Below, in pieces: positions 1 to 12,753 of a stretch of 64,000 nucleotides of DNA. The DNA lies in the NCBI GenBank assembly GCA_028456385.1, contig JALNQF010000115.1:80011-144010 (forward strand). The letters run 5' to 3'. Numbering within the stretch: position 1 is the stretch's first letter; the number at the start of each line of letters is the position of its first letter. Made by a program: the position numbers and the translations under genes. Source of the DNA: Ophiosphaerella korrae (Eukaryota; Ascomycota; Dothideomycetes; Pleosporales; Phaeosphaeriaceae). Under the pieces are notes generated by a model. The model had not been told where the DNA came from and made no database searches. It was given only the letters and a program-made list of their open reading frames with translations.

Positions 1-3000
1 AGTTAGTATATCCTATATTCTTAGTGTTTAGCGTCGCTAGGTCCCTTATACTAGCTATCTAGAGGAAGATAAAAATACTAAGAGTAAGAAATTAAAACGT
101 AATTAAAGTGTCTTTCTAATATATTCTAGTATGTTTCTTCTCTTCTAGCGCTAATGTAGAGGACTTATACGCTAATATTAAGTATTTTAACCTTTAGCTA
201 ATCTATAGTTAATTTCTAGTAGATAAGTAGAATAAGTTTTAATATAGGTTAAAACATGTTCGTAAATAGATAATAAGAGATTTTAGTTTAGTTTATAGTT
301 TTCTTTAATAAAAGATCTACTATATTACTATATATAGTTACTCTATATAAAATTAAAGTACTTTCTACTTATACAAGACCTAATAAAAATACACTTTATA
401 TTATTGTTTTTGCTATAAACCTTATATATAAGTAGGAGATTATTTTCTATAAGAAGCTAATAGTATTTATTTATATTAACCTAAAACGTATTATAAATGT
501 AATACAAAGACGTTTTAATAGAAACTTACCTCTTTCTTAACTTACTTTTACTTTAAGTTATTTACCTAGTATATTAGTATAGGAATAAGATTCTTAAGAA
601 GAGACTTATCTACTAGTAATAGAGTAATCTCTTCTTCTATATAAGACTATATATATAACTACTTCTATTGTTTTAAAGGATGTAGGGGAAGAGAAGCTAG
701 ATCTAGTAAAGGAGAACGTGTTTTAGACGCGTTTACAACGCGTTCTAGATCTTCTAATTAGCCTCTAAGTTCTTCTTTAGGTTCTCTAGTAGTTTATTAA
801 GTTACTATAGAAGGAATTATTAAGGAACGTAATTTGTATGCGTCCTAGAACTCTTTTAACTATAGATCTCTAGGTATAACTACTACGTAGTAGAAGTAGA
901 GAGTATTAGCCTCTTTAGAAATTAAACGCTACCTAGTCTTAATAGAATTAATCTTGTATACTAGATAGGCTTACTAGATATAATAAATTAAAGTACCTTA
1001 ATTACTAAATTTCTTCTAGTGTAAAATTAGAACGCGTTATAAATATATTTAGATTATATTTAAGTACGTACTCTATATACTTACTTATTATATAGGGTCT
1101 ACTTTACTCTATAGAATAACTTGCTAGGATATATAGTATAGAAGCTATTAATATTCTTAATAAATTTAGGTGTACCTAGTAGTAGAGAAGCTAGTTTAGT
1201 ATATCTCTAATAAATTAGCTAAAATAAGATTAGAACGCGTTTAAAATATAATCTAGTTGTATACTATAAGAAGTAGAGTCTTGTTCTCTATATTATAGAT
1301 AGAGATAGAGGAGATAGAAGAGAATAATATAGAGAAGTAGGGTAAGGAAAAATAGAGATTTTAAGCGAAGAAAATTTTTCTACGCTAGAATATCTTTAGA
1401 TCGCGTTCTAAGCCTATTTATACTACTTAAACCTATTTAGCTACTACCTCTTACTATTTCCTCTCTTTATATTCTTCTATCTCTTTCTAGAGCTTAAATT
1501 CCTTCTTCTTAAGCTTAAAGGCTACCTATTAGATCTTAAGTAACTTCTATTAGTCTTAAATTACTTAATTTAATATTATAGCCTACTAGGTAAGGCTCTA
1601 GATACCTACCTACAAGCTTATAGGCTTAGAACACGTTAGGAAGGTATTTAAAATAAGTTCTATATCGTACCCTAGAATTAGTAATAATCTTGCTAGTAAT
1701 AATCTTGCTAGTAAAGACCTTGCTACTATAACTAAGAGTAACTAAGTTTAATTATATAGGGTTCTTCCTCTACGTAGTACTCTTCTTAGAGTAGCCCTTT
1801 AACCTCTTACTAGTATTTTAATACTTAGTAGATCCTTATTACTATTAGAGATATTAGTCTTAGCTTTAAACTACTTTTAAGTACGTTCTAAATATATTTT
1901 AGTAGGAATATTAATAATGTTATTAGAGAGTACTTACTCTTCTCTCTCTCTCTATTTAACAAGTATCGCTATAATATAGATACTAGCCTATAGTAAGATC
2001 TATAGGTACTATATTTATCTATACTATTAAACTTAAGTATATCTTAGAGATCTATTTATAGGCCGCTTTAAACACGTTAGGAGTACGTTCTTAATATAAT
2101 CTATAGTACTTACTTTAGTATAGCCTCTAGGAGTAGAGTTTATATCCCTATTTTATAGCTCTTCTACCTAGCTTACTTAGCTACGTTTGTATACAACTCT
2201 AACCTATTCTATACATCTTTATTTATATTACTACAACACCTTACTATCTTAGCTGTAATAACTAGGTTTTTCTTATTAATAGCCTAGTTTTAAATAAATT
2301 AAGAATCTTTATACACTAAAATATAATTAGAATACGTTATAAATACGTTAGAGAGACTTACAAGCTAAGAGATCTAATAGTTTAAAGTACTTTTTAGCTC
2401 TTTTAGCTTTTTAGACCTATATTATATAGCTTTAAGGAGAGTCTTTAGTATATAATAAACTAGGTCTATATATAGTATTAATTGTTTATATAAAGTAAAC
2501 TAGATAGAACTAAGTATATAAAGCTAGTTACTATCTCTAGTTTTTACTTTATAGATTAATACTCTTTAGATATTACCTAAGGCCTAGAACGCGTTTTAAT
2601 AGTGTTCTAAATACGTTTAGGTAAAATATCTTACTTTCTATCTACTTACTATATATATTAATAGTAGTTCTATAGAACCTAGTTCTATAAAGGTAACGCT
2701 ATTATATAGGCTTTCTTATATACTTACCTATAAGCTTAAAGAAGCTTGTAAAGCTTAACTTATATATATTGTAATAGGATATATTAGTAATAATCTAGCT
2801 AAGCGTAATAACTAAAACTAGTTAGGAACGCGTTCTAATTGTATTTATACTTAACTTCTATATTTGTTCTATCTTAAATAAAAGGTAGTTATTAGGATCT
2901 CTACCTAACTTCTATAGAGACGCTTATACAATATATCTATCTAGAATATATTAAGGTTAAGTAGGATCTTTGCCTATTTATTAAAGAAATAGACAATAAT

Positions 3001-4560
3001 ATTACCTAACACGCTAGATAGGACCTACTAGATATATACTTACTTATTATAAGATTACGTTTAGAGCGTGTTTTAAATATCTTTATACTATTTCTAGGAT
3101 CTAATACTAAGTTCTCTACTTATATATAACACTTTTAACTCTATAATAATAGAGGAATTAACTTAGCTTCTCTCTTTTAATAATAGTTATAATACAATCC
3201 TTATTTGTAAATATAGTATATAGCTCTTTAATAGAATAAATACTACAGCTAGAAAGATATACCTTAAGCTAGAGTAAATTAAGAAACTAGGCTAAATATA
3301 TTAGAAATACTCTCTAATCTTATTTCTATATAGACCTATATCTTATTAGGCCTAGAGTTAATATAGGTTGTAAAACTTCCTCTAAGCCTCTTATATCTTT
3401 ATCCTCTACTATTAAAGGAGGTAGTAGGATATAAGTATATTCTCTAAATATAATTAGAACAAAATAGGGAGATGTCTAGATGTTATTTAAAATAATAATA
3501 TAGTAATAGGCCTTACAGTTGTTGTATACGAGAATTCCTAGACCTTAGGTATAGTTAATATCTTTAAATACGTTAGAAATATATTTACAATAGATTTAAA
3601 TTTAAATTGTTAAAACTTACTATACTTATTTACCCTAGCTAACGTAGGCTTAACAACGTAATAGCGCTCTACTTCTTACTCTTTAGTTAGTAATCTATAC
3701 TTAAACAAATACTTAAAGTATTTAAGATCTACGTCTAGATTAATACTCTAGGTAAAGTGCCTCTCTATATCTTGTGTCTACTAAGACTAGCTTCTATATC
3801 TAATAAAGGGCTAATACTTTCTAGCTATTAGCTAAATACGTTAGTAACGTGTTCTTAATATAATCTAGCTTACTACGTACTATACGTGTCTGTTCTAGAA
3901 TAACAGGCCTATAGTTATTATTAGGTTAAAGGTATACACCTAACTTAAATTACTTCTATACTCTAATGTAGACACTACTATATTAGTAGATGTACTAAAA
4001 CACGTTTAGAACTAATCTAAAACGCGTTTAACTCTACCTTATAGCCTTCTACTTTATAGTAGTAAGAAGTTTCCTAAGAGTGTGTTAAAGTTTCTTAATC
4101 TTCTCCTAAAGCTTATTATTAATACTACGATGTAGATATATTTGTAAAGCGTCTAAGAGATAAGGGTACCTCTTTATACCTATATAGTTATACCTCTATC
4201 TTGTTGTAGGTAGGTTATTAAAAAAAGGTAATATTGTTAGATAATTGTTTGTTTTAGTAGCCTTCGAATATTAGAACTAGAATATATTTAGATTGTGTTT
4301 ACAACGTGTTCTAACGTGCATTTACCTATATAGCCTTCCTTAAAATCTACTTCTTCGTTAGTAGTTTACTAAAATTAGTTCTTGTAATAGGAATAACGTA
4401 GGCGCACCCTCTATTAATACTTAAAGGATACATAGGTATAGCTAGTACCTATAGTACCTTTGCGGTAGAGAGGGGAGGGCCTCTACTGTTACTAACCGTG
4501 AATATAGTAAGAGTTTCCTACACGTTAGTTAGAACGCATTTAGAACGTGTTCTAAACTAC
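1..4560. repeat. AT-rich RIP-like block with recurring AACGCGTT-type motif
   Basis: This stretch is strongly TpA-rich, has stops in every frame and yields no ORF worth calling, as expected of DNA exhausted by repeat-induced point mutation. Against that background a CpG-containing motif, close to the palindrome AACGCGTT and often doubled as AACGCGTTTAGAACGTGTTC, recurs near 735, 1034, 1236, 1405, 1634, 1889, 2082, 2342, 2602, 2834, 3072, 3300, 3580, 3850, 4012, 4302 and 4544, on average about every 240 bp. The DNA between motifs is not obviously similar by eye. I read it as an eroded tandem array or a transposon with internal repeats; I cannot name the family. A short direct repeat (GTAATAATCTTGCTA) lies near 1680-1710. 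Confidence 0.5.
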
Positions 4561-4761
4561 TTTACCTAGGTAGGGTTAGTTGTTTCGTCCCTACTGCTAT
4601 CAACAGGGGCAGCAAATAGGTCCCTAAGCTCAAGCGTGCGATCTTCATTAATAGAATCTTCCCTCTAGATAGCGAAAGGGTTGAACAGGCCAAATACAGT
4701 ATCTAAGCTGGCTATTGTGTTTAGAACGTGATTTTACGAGAAATAACTATAAGAAAACTCT

Positions 4762-4887
4762 GCTCAACCATGGGAAAACTCGGCCTAACTATGGGAAAAT
4801 TCGGCCTAACCATGGGCTGAACGTCGGCTGTATTTCGGTGCCTCTTCTTGGTTAGGCCCATGGCATCCTTGGCAAACCCATGGTTAG
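4762..4887. repeat. Period-21 tandem repeat with inverted partner copies
   Basis: Three imperfect 21-bp units built on CCTAACCATGGGAAAATTCG lie head to tail from 4762 to about 4820. Two inverted copies of the core, GTTAGGCCCATGG at 4851-4863 and AACCCATGGTTAG at 4875-4887, follow. Together they can form hairpins. No coding sense was found here. Confidence 0.55.
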
Positions 4888-5292
4888 ATGACATGCAGCC
4901 TGGTATTCCTGTCCGTGCAGTGACGTGCGCTATTGATCCGCTCTTGGGGTTGTCTGTGAGATGTTGTGCGTTCTGACACCGTCTGAGCAGTTGGTCACAG
5001 CAACTCGATGCTTCGTCATAAATGCCACAACCTGTCCCGCGAAGCAAAAAGCACTTCAATTACTAAACACCGCGGTCCACTCGAATCCTGGCAGGAATTG
5101 GATTCAAAGAGGACTGTGCGCAACTACGCTACCTAGTATAATAGCCTATATTGTGCAGTACTACGATGCGATTCTAAATCTGGTATCAGATTTTTTTATA
5201 TCTCTTCTTGTTGTTGAGATGTAGCGTTGTGAAGATAGATAAGGATATGTCTGTGCGCAGTCAGCTCGCTCCTATATTAGGAACTGCTCTCT

Positions 5293-5432
5293 CTCAAGCC
5301 TCGGGCACTAAGAGCCTCGAGCGCCGAGATCCCGCTCAGCGGAGCTCTAAGTATAAGGCCTCTACGAATCAATAGCTAGTAGAATCAATAACCTATCTCC
5401 CACTCATTCCTAAGCTCCTGTTTTCCGTCACA
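5293..5432 (+). repeat. Solo-LTR-like repeat, copy 1
   Basis: This segment shares words in the same order with 35664-35835: CAAGCCTCGGGCA, GAGCCTCGAGC, CGCTCAGCGGAGCTCT, ATAGCTAGTAGAA/TCAATA and CCCACTCATTCCT, ending in TTTTCCGTCACA. The end part also matches, in inverse orientation, the LTR-like unit at 62962-63178. It is probably a solo LTR or LTR fragment; the 5' end is not certain (a TGTG start near 5253 is possible). Confidence 0.5.
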
Positions 5433-5514
5433 CTTAATATAGCGCGCCCTAGATAAATAATATAATACGTTTTAAATCACTTCAATGTCTATAAATACCT
5501 AATTAAGTGCTAAG

Positions 5515-7401
5515 CTATAATATCTTGTTAGCTTCTAAGTCCTTATAATAGCTACCACGCGGAGTAAATACGAGGTTGGGGCCATTATTCTCAACAACCA
5601 AACTGTAGTACAATTGAAATTCATCTGGCCTATTACGGCCATCCGTTCTCCCTGGTGAGCCCTCACCTACCTTGCCTGCCTCACCTGGAGCCTTCTGGAA
5701 GTCAAAGTACCACATCGTTTTGGCGATTGTTAAGCTCATTTCTAAGTATGCCGTTGCTTTGCCTGCGCACGAGCGGTCTCCAAGAGAAAATGGCGCAAAC
5801 GCACGACGCATGGCAGCACGCATGTCCTGCTGGTCGGTCGTTTCCCGTTTGCCATCTTCAGAGGGCAGCCAACGCTCAGGTTTGAAAGTAAAAGGCTCTG
5901 GGAAGTATTGTTCGTCGTGCTGTGCAGCGTACGAGCTTGTGCCAACTTGGGTACCAACAGGGATTACGTGACCATCCACGACAAAGGTCTCGCCTGCAGC
6001 AACAGAAGCAGGGTCCTGCGAACGCCAAGCGGGACCGAGAGTAGACGGAGACATACGCATCGTCTCGTCAATGACGGCACGCAGGTATTTACAACTACGG
6101 AGTTGCGGGCCGTTGCGTATTTCTTGCCCAGAGGAGAATGTGTTTCTAATCTCAGACACAAGGCGATGGTAGGCACTGGGGTAGCGTGAAAGATAGAAAA
6201 ATATGCCACTCAAAGCTGTCGAAGTAGTACTTCCACCTAAAGTATGGTGAGACAGAGCGAGTAGACGGGACAGAATTTCGTGTGGTGGACGTTACATACC
6301 TGCAGCAATGAAAAAGACAGCCTCGGCCCAAAGATCTTTACTAATGAAACCCGGCTCCCCTGGAGCAATCTGTCCAGAAGCCAGCGCATAAAAGTCATGC
6401 TTAGCGTCCTTGGGAATAGCCATGCGTGCTTGGATCATCGTCATCACTGATTGATGTAGGCCGTCAATGGTTTTCTTGCCCTCTATCAAGTCAAAAAGTC
6501 GCTCAGCAATTTTGAGATCTGACCAGAAAAAGTATAGGGAGCTGCGCTTGCCGCGAGTTTTGAGACCTTCTACAATCACGCGGTGAGCGGGCTCGTATTG
6601 TGTATTAAGCGGGTAGCCAAACGCGAGTTGGCCAATGATATCAACAGCCAGCCGCTCACACGGCGGTGTCATATTCAGCACTTGATCCTGTTGACTCGAT
6701 CGTAGGAGTTGGAGCAGGAAGGCGTCAACTTGCTTCACCATGTCGGGTTCAAACACCTTCATGGACCGTTCTGAAATTACAGGTCCGATGATTCGACTTT
6801 TTTTGCTATGCGCCTCCTTATCGATGGTGTTAAACATGTTTGGGGTTCCTTTTGCGCTCTGACGCTGCGTTTCGTAGGCTGAACCTTTCACCACCTTGGG
6901 GTTGTTGTATATGTCTTTCAATGCCCCTTAGTCTACAAGGTAACGAGATGTGGGGAAGTGACTACCTTGTAGTGCGGTCGCGCTATTGAATATGAGGCGA
7001 TTAGGCGCTATTCTGATGACCGGGCCTGCTACTACATCAGTTCATTGTCAAATACCATTGCAAAGGTTGTTGCGAGGTATTAAAAGCTGTGGTGCAACCT
7101 TGGAAGCCAAGAGCGAAGATTTCTCACCATATTTTTCATGAAGCCGAAGGGAGTCGAGGTGGAAGGTCTGCCGCCATATGAAAAATGCGCCATAAGCACT
7201 CGTAATGCGAGCCGCAAGAGGGCCCGGAAAGTTTCGCAAAGGGTGAAGAGTGAGCCGATAGCCAACAATGAGAAGAACCTAAGCAGCACGTTAGCGAGAG
7301 GGTTGCTGTAAACTGGTAAACGGTCGTACTAGCAACAGCGAAGCACGAGTAAAAAAGGTGCTGCCGATGAGTAAGTTTTCTAAGAGGTCCAACTCCATCA
7401 T
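5515..7401 (-). CDS. Cytochrome P450 monooxygenase (539 aa, 5 exons)
   Basis: A membrane-anchored haem-thiolate monooxygenase of the ER, most likely oxidising the product of the adjacent polyketide synthase. Exons on the minus strand are 7401-7330, 7278-7128, 7025-6966, 6914-6300 and 6236-5515; all junctions keep frame and total 1620 bp, a normal length for the family. The N-terminus has a hydrophobic anchor (residues ~14-35) followed by YRLTLHPLRNFPGPL, the proline-rich hinge. The I-helix reads AAGGSTTS (~298-305), the ExxR motif is ETMR (357-360), the PERF-like motif is PERW (419-422), and the haem loop is FSLGDRSCAG with Cys456. The start was chosen because ATGATG at 7401 opens the only frame that splices onto the hinge exon. 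It is transcribed away from the rest of the cluster. Substrate cannot be predicted. Confidence 0.92.
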
Positions 7402-8066
7402 TCCTGATGCAGTCATCAGTCGTAGTGAGGAAATTGTAGGTATGATACGTGAATGAAATTCGACAAGTGGTTGGAAGACGGAACGGATAAGCTCGCTGCA
7501 ATAAGTCGCGTACCACGTGTAGTCTTCCTCCGAACGGCTGTGCTCTAATACCCGCCATGCGGTCCGGCTCCAACTAGAACCAATAAATTTTGTGGGGGCT
7601 GAAAGCCCCAGCGGGGAAATCCCTAGCTCTACTGAGCTTCATGCATGAACAGGGGTGAACTGCTCACGTACTTAACGAAAACTATATAGCGTATCTTTAT
7701 GTAAGCTACCGCGCATGTACTGTCTAAGCTAAAACGTTGATAACCAGGAGCGCATGGCGACCTAAGTACAGTTGGAACCATCTAGAAAAGTTGTTTCCAA
7801 CGTTTCAAAAACAGTTTTGCTTCATTTAAACTTGGTCTTTATGTTTTGAATCGAGGAGTTGCCCAAGATCTGATTTAACAAGAACGGCTAGGGATATTGT
7901 GATTTGACGTCAAAGAGACATGAAGATTCGGCATTTTGTAGTCAGATATTGGAACGTTCTAAAAGTAATCATACTCCGTGATATTTATTGCTAAAGTCAA
8001 CTCGAGGCTGTAGTTGCTTTCCACACATGGACTTTTGCACGTATAGAAAGAAAGCAAATTGAGATA
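7402..8066. other. Intergenic: P450 upstream region
   Basis: No gene seen. It should hold the P450 promoter (gene to the left, minus strand) and the 3' end of the SAT4-type gene. A small perfect hairpin, GGGGCT-GAA-AGCCCC, lies near 7593-7607; a related GGGGCTGAA motif occurs near 13211 beyond the MFS gene. Confidence 0.5.
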
Positions 8067-9610
8067 TCAACCTCTAAAGCCTTCAGGCGCTGAGTGTTTC
8101 ATCCAAGGGTGCTGGCGATCCAGAATGTTTACAGTTGACGCCTTTAACGAAGCATCATCTTGGTAATCGAACTCAACTGTCTTTACGATAGCTAGATCCA
8201 CAGCCGCTTTGTCGGAATCCTTAGCAGAAGCATTATGCTTCTCTGGGGTAGTGATAAGCTGTATAGAAGAATCCTGTATCTGCGTCTCATCTTCAGCGGT
8301 CGTGAGGCCAGTTGGCCTGCGGCGAGGCTTGTTGCGGATGCTACCAATGGTCGGAGGCCACGAGCGAGGCTCAGACTGATTTGGCGGCGACCTTCCTAAC
8401 CGTGTCCAGGAACGCAACGACAGGGCAATTCGTGATATGATGCTGCTCTTTGCGAACACTTGAGGAAGGACAGGTACGCAAAATACGAGGAATAAGCAGG
8501 TAGCCTCACATTGAACCCATATCAGAGTCTGGGAATACGTGTATGTAGTATCAAAAGGCTTCGAGAGGTTGCCCCTGTCAGGATAATCGAGATGTGCAGT
8601 CGAGTAAAGACGACCAGCGGCGGAAGCTATGGTTCTGCGAAACAGTCAAAAGGTTATTTCTATAACTTCTTAGAAGAAAAGAAGGGCATACAACAAACCA
8701 ATTGAGAATACGACCGAGATACCCAACCTGCGGTTGCTTGACATGTCTAAAGCCCAGATAATCTTCTGAGGTAATAGAAGAATGAAACAATCAATAGCAA
8801 GATTGAAACTTAGGATTACAATGTCGAAAGATTTTCGATCGATGCATTTGCCCTTGATCCAGAACTTCCACAGCATCTGGATGGGTCGGCAAGCGAGGAT
8901 ACTTGTGATTATGCCGTTCGTGTATAAGAGGATATTTAGCACGAGTACAAAAGTACTGATCCAGAAGAAGTTACGGTTTGTTTGGCCAAGAACAAAAATT
9001 CGTTGCCAGTCCAGGAGAATCGCTGTCTTTGTTATTATCATGGATAGGCCGTACACGATCCGCAGAACAAAGGAGTTCTATATAGATGAGATTAGCCGAA
9101 TTTGAAGTATTTGCATCAAGAATGAGTAGTGAAGGGACGCACAATAGCAACATTGATGATGGCTTGGCCGCGCAAGTCCCACTGATGGACGAAGAAGCCA
9201 ACTTTGTGAGCATAATCAAAAAACGTCCAGGCTATTCCAATGTATGGTAACTAGAAGTCGCGTGTCTCAGTTTGTTGGTTATGAAATAACTATGCATGTT
9301 TGAAGACACTTACGACTGCGATCAAGCCAAGGTCTAGATGCCAAGTCAGAAAGGGCCAGGAAGGTGTACTAGAAAGTGTTGAGCACCTACAGTCTTCAAC
9401 CCTCAATTGCTTCGCAATGGCGAGGCGCGAATAAAGTCGCAAAGAAACCGATACCGTAACAAGAATTATGCAGATGACGGCAAGAGCGATGGCTCCCTCA
9501 TTGCCATTTGCCGGGTTGTCGAGGTTCGACTGCACCCCAGGTGGTGGTTTTGAAGAAGGCCGTCTCAGTGCTTCTTGCACTGCGGGCGGTAAAGATTTGA
9601 AGTTTGTCAT
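8067..9610 (-). CDS. SAT4-family integral membrane protein (rhodopsin-like, 433 aa, 5 exons)
   Basis: A seven-helix plasma-membrane-type protein of the fungal SAT4/rhodopsin family, related to Pth11-like receptors. Exons on the minus strand: 9610-9391, 9333-9314 (only 20 bp), 9250-9143, 9077-8692 and 8634-8067, total 1302 bp in one frame. Helix 1 lies in GAIALAVICIILVTVSVSL, followed by the hallmark RLYSRL and VEDY. The second loop carries GFFVHQWDLR, then YGLSMIITKTAILLDWQRIF; later FDTTYTYSQTLIWVQCEAT and FLVFCVPVLPQVF form the last helices, as is usual for the family. The tail (about 130 residues) is hydrophilic. Such genes are common in secondary-metabolite clusters but their function is mostly unknown; a sensing or membrane-anchoring role is inference. 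The divergent neighbour is the MFS gene. Confidence 0.85.
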
Positions 9611-10660
9611 GATGAGGCTTACTCAGTCTGAGAGTGGAGAAAAGCGATAGATGGTGATATACCGTGTGAGAATGAGATGGTCGAAGGATTCCGGCTGACA
9701 GCCAAGTGGTTGCCTACGCTCGTACACTGATCCATGCGCATGATATCTGCAGCGTTGGGATGACAACCTGAAGCGGTTGCACTTTAATCCTCGTAATTAC
9801 TAACTGCGCTTCATCCGCCTTTGGCTTTCTGAAGTGATGGTAGTAATTCATGCCCGCACAGTCAAAATAATGTCGTAGGAAACCAAGACAGTAAACATTA
9901 CATGTGCTATTAAGAGTTTCAGTAAACAACTGGGATATTGCCACTTCAGCTGTTAAAAGCTTGAGTGTGCATCTTACCCAGCAAAACAGTACACCAATCG
10001 GTATGACAAACGGTGCAGTACAAGGTCGATCCCGAACCAGCTGAGACTAGGCAAACACTCCTAGGATAGCGGGAATATCGACGATTTGCACAAAGAAAAT
10101 GATGGAGGCACTCCTGAAACCCCCCAAAGTCGATGATAAGAAGGTGGCACGGAACCAACCTCAAATTGCGACGCAGACCCGATAGGCTGGACAAAGTGGC
10201 CTTGCCGCTCCCAACACCACTATCCGGGAACGCCTGCGTCAGATCTGGCCAGCTGATTCTTATGCAAGCGAACAACGCGACAATGGGGAAGAACCGCAGG
10301 CTGAATACCTATTGTCAAATTCTGCGGAGCTCGGGTGGTGCGTGCAATTGCAAGGCATGTGTGGTGCTTACAAGCATGCGTCGTCTAGGATGTTGCTTGC
10401 CTTGGGGCCCCACTGTGTGCGGGGAGGGTTATGGGGGACGCCGGGGACTTATGTTCCAACACCGAAGTGAGCCTTTAGCCGCCGTGGTGGGAATGCCGCC
10501 TAAAGGATTGAAGGATTGCCCTGGAAGTGGAAATGTGATAACATTCCGCCTGAAATATTACAGCGTAAAATATGGTCACGCCATATCAACCCACCTCTGG
10601 GAGTCGCTGCTGCAACACCAGCCGATGTCCATAACATCGAGATTTCGATCTAACAACATC
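9611..10660. promoter_or_regulatory. Divergent promoter region, SAT4 gene / MFS gene
   Basis: This 1.05-kb gap separates two divergent start codons, so it must contain both promoters. A frame open from 10133 runs into the MFS start, but it lacks family similarity and is probably non-coding. A G/C-rich patch at about 10400-10460 contains several GGGG/CCCC tracts that resemble stress-response (AGGGG) elements; this is only suggestive. Confidence 0.4.
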
Positions 10661-12753
10661 ATGGACGCTGAGAAAGCCAGCGGAAATAGTTCTAAAGGAG
10701 CCTCATCCCAGGCCGAAGGCATCGATACACTGCGGATCAAAGCAGAGCAACCCATCAACGATGTAAGCTCTGATGTAGGAAGGGACCGTGATATTGAAAG
10801 CATCGAATATATTGGTGGCGCACGCTACGCAGCAATTTCTCTCTTGTTCGTCGTGTTTCTCTGTACGCCAAGTAAATAAGCATTAACTATTATGTAGGAT
10901 TGCGTTTATGTTCTTCCTGCCAACTATCGACACGACTATTGCTGCGACTTCACTGGTGGCGATAACAAATGAACTAGGAGACTTTGAGTCGGCCAGCTGG
11001 ATCTTGACCAGCTATCTTTTGGGCTATGTTGGTAAGCGCACTTAGCCAATTCGCATCGTTCGATCATGAGTCTGAATGTTCTGATCTAGCTGTTATTGTT
11101 ATTTTCGCCAAGTTCAGCGACATCTTCGGGCGAAAGCTTTTGACTATCGGAACTACCCTTATTTTGACAGTATTTTCTGCAGGATGCGCTGCCTCTCAGA
11201 CCCTCACTCAGCTGTAAGTACTGCAGTTAGTCGCAACAGGGTCATAGTTGCATTTTAATTGAATTTCGCAGCATCATTCTGCGAGCGTTTCAGGGTGTTG
11301 GTGGTGGCGGTTGTTTCGCCCTGGGCGCGATTTTGCTCATAGAGTCGAATCCTCCAAACAAGTATGCTGACGCCGTGGCGAAGAATGGTCTGGCTGTCAT
11401 CATTGCTCTTGTACTAGGCCCTATACTTGGAGGAATCATGAGCGAGCGATCGACGTGGCGCTGGATATTCTGGTTTAAGTATAATATCTCTGTCCCTTGA
11501 TCTATTATTTGGCATCTAACTTTTGCGGTCCAGCATACCAATTGGCACTTTTGTGGCTGTACTCGCCTTTGCATGCATCCCAAATGGTTTCCCGTACCAA
11601 GGCCGACAAGAACGTAGGAGTCGTTCGAGCTCAACGAAGGGTTTCTGGGCTCGAGTTGATCTTCCAGGCACCTTTCTAATTCTATTAGCAACACTCTCCT
11701 TCACGGCATGCTTCCAGGAAGCAGGCTCGAGATTTCCCTGGAAATCTGCCTATGTAATTTGCCTTTTGATCGTGTCCGTGGTCTTATGGATTCTGTTGAT
11801 GATATGGGAGCGGCATGTCACGTTGGCCGACGGTATTCGCGAACCAGTTCTTCCATGGAGGTTATTCACGCATCGAGAAAGCATGGGGCTTTTAGTGTAT
11901 GTTCAAATCCGTTCTTTTTGTCGTCTTATTTCATTCCCATTGCGGCGTGACATATATGTGACGAGCTCTGTTGACTTTATATCAGCTGTGGCATCCTAGT
12001 GGGAGCGCCCATTGTCGTCACAAATTTTCAACTACCACAGCGATTCAAACTGGTCAATGAGATCCCTGACTTTGACTCGGCAATCAGAATAATCCCTTTC
12101 AGCGGTGCATCTGCTGTTGGTACTGTTGTGAGCGGTAAACTGGTTAGCAAACTCAAAGTGCCGAGCATCTACCTCATTATTGTAGGAGCTGTCCTTCAAG
12201 TTATTGGCTTTGCATGCCTCGGCACGTTACACGCATCTGAGAAGGTACCAAAGGAAAATTACGGCTTCCAAGTCATTGCTGGGGTCGGGTGTGCATTCAC
12301 CTATACCAATTTGATGATGCTGGTTGCTTTTGTAGTTGAGAAGCGAGATGCAGGTAAGTTGATTACTTCGTCGTTTCCACCTACTAGCCATGGTGAACAA
12401 AATGGGGCTTGTGGAAAGATCTTTTGCGTAGACGTGCTGACTTGGCCTTAGCTGTGACACTGGGCGCAATGAACCAGTTCCGTGGTATGGGTTCAGCGAT
12501 AGGGTTGGCCATAGTGACATCTGTTTTCAACTATCATGTCCGCTCTCAACTCTCGAAATTCGGTATCTCGGACCCTTTGGTTAAAATTGTTACTCAGGAT
12601 CGAAAGTCCATACCACCGGCTTTAGGGGACGACATTCGGAGCATCTTATCAGAAGGTTACAATCAACAAATGTTGACTCTTTGCGCGTTTGCAGCAGCTC
12701 AAGTTCCTGTTGCGCTACTTTTGTGGAAACGCCAACAGCTTGTTGCCGTTTAG
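10661..12753 (+). CDS. Major facilitator superfamily transporter (560 aa, 7 exons)
   Basis: A drug:H+ antiporter-type exporter of the plasma membrane, likely exporting the cluster product or providing self-protection. Exons: 10661-10845, 10898-11031, 11090-11213, 11272-11478, 11534-11896, 11986-12353, 12452-12753, total 1683 bp, frame kept at every junction. After an acidic N-terminal tail of about 50 residues, helix 1 holds LPTIDTTIAATSL; motif A between helices 2 and 3 is AKFSDIFGRK (113-122); motif C is GPILGG (197-202). Later landmarks are NIPIGTF, LPQRFKLVNEIPDFDSAIR and QFRGMGSAIGLAI. The length and these motifs fit a 14-helix fungal exporter. Intron 1 needs the unusual donor GTTCGT; the alternatives leave introns under 40 bp or the wrong phase. 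ATG 10661 was chosen as the last Met before family similarity; longer in-frame N-termini exist but look spurious. Confidence 0.9.

Noticed and set aside
1..4560. Gypsy or LINE reverse transcriptase in the left AT block
   Set aside because: I could not find a YLDD-like or YADD-like box with supporting flanks on either strand by eye.
10133..10660. Open frame continuous with MFS exon 1, which would add 176 residues
   Set aside because: It has no transporter features, is Arg/Gly/Cys-rich, and lies in the divergent promoter; the Met at 10661 suits the family better.
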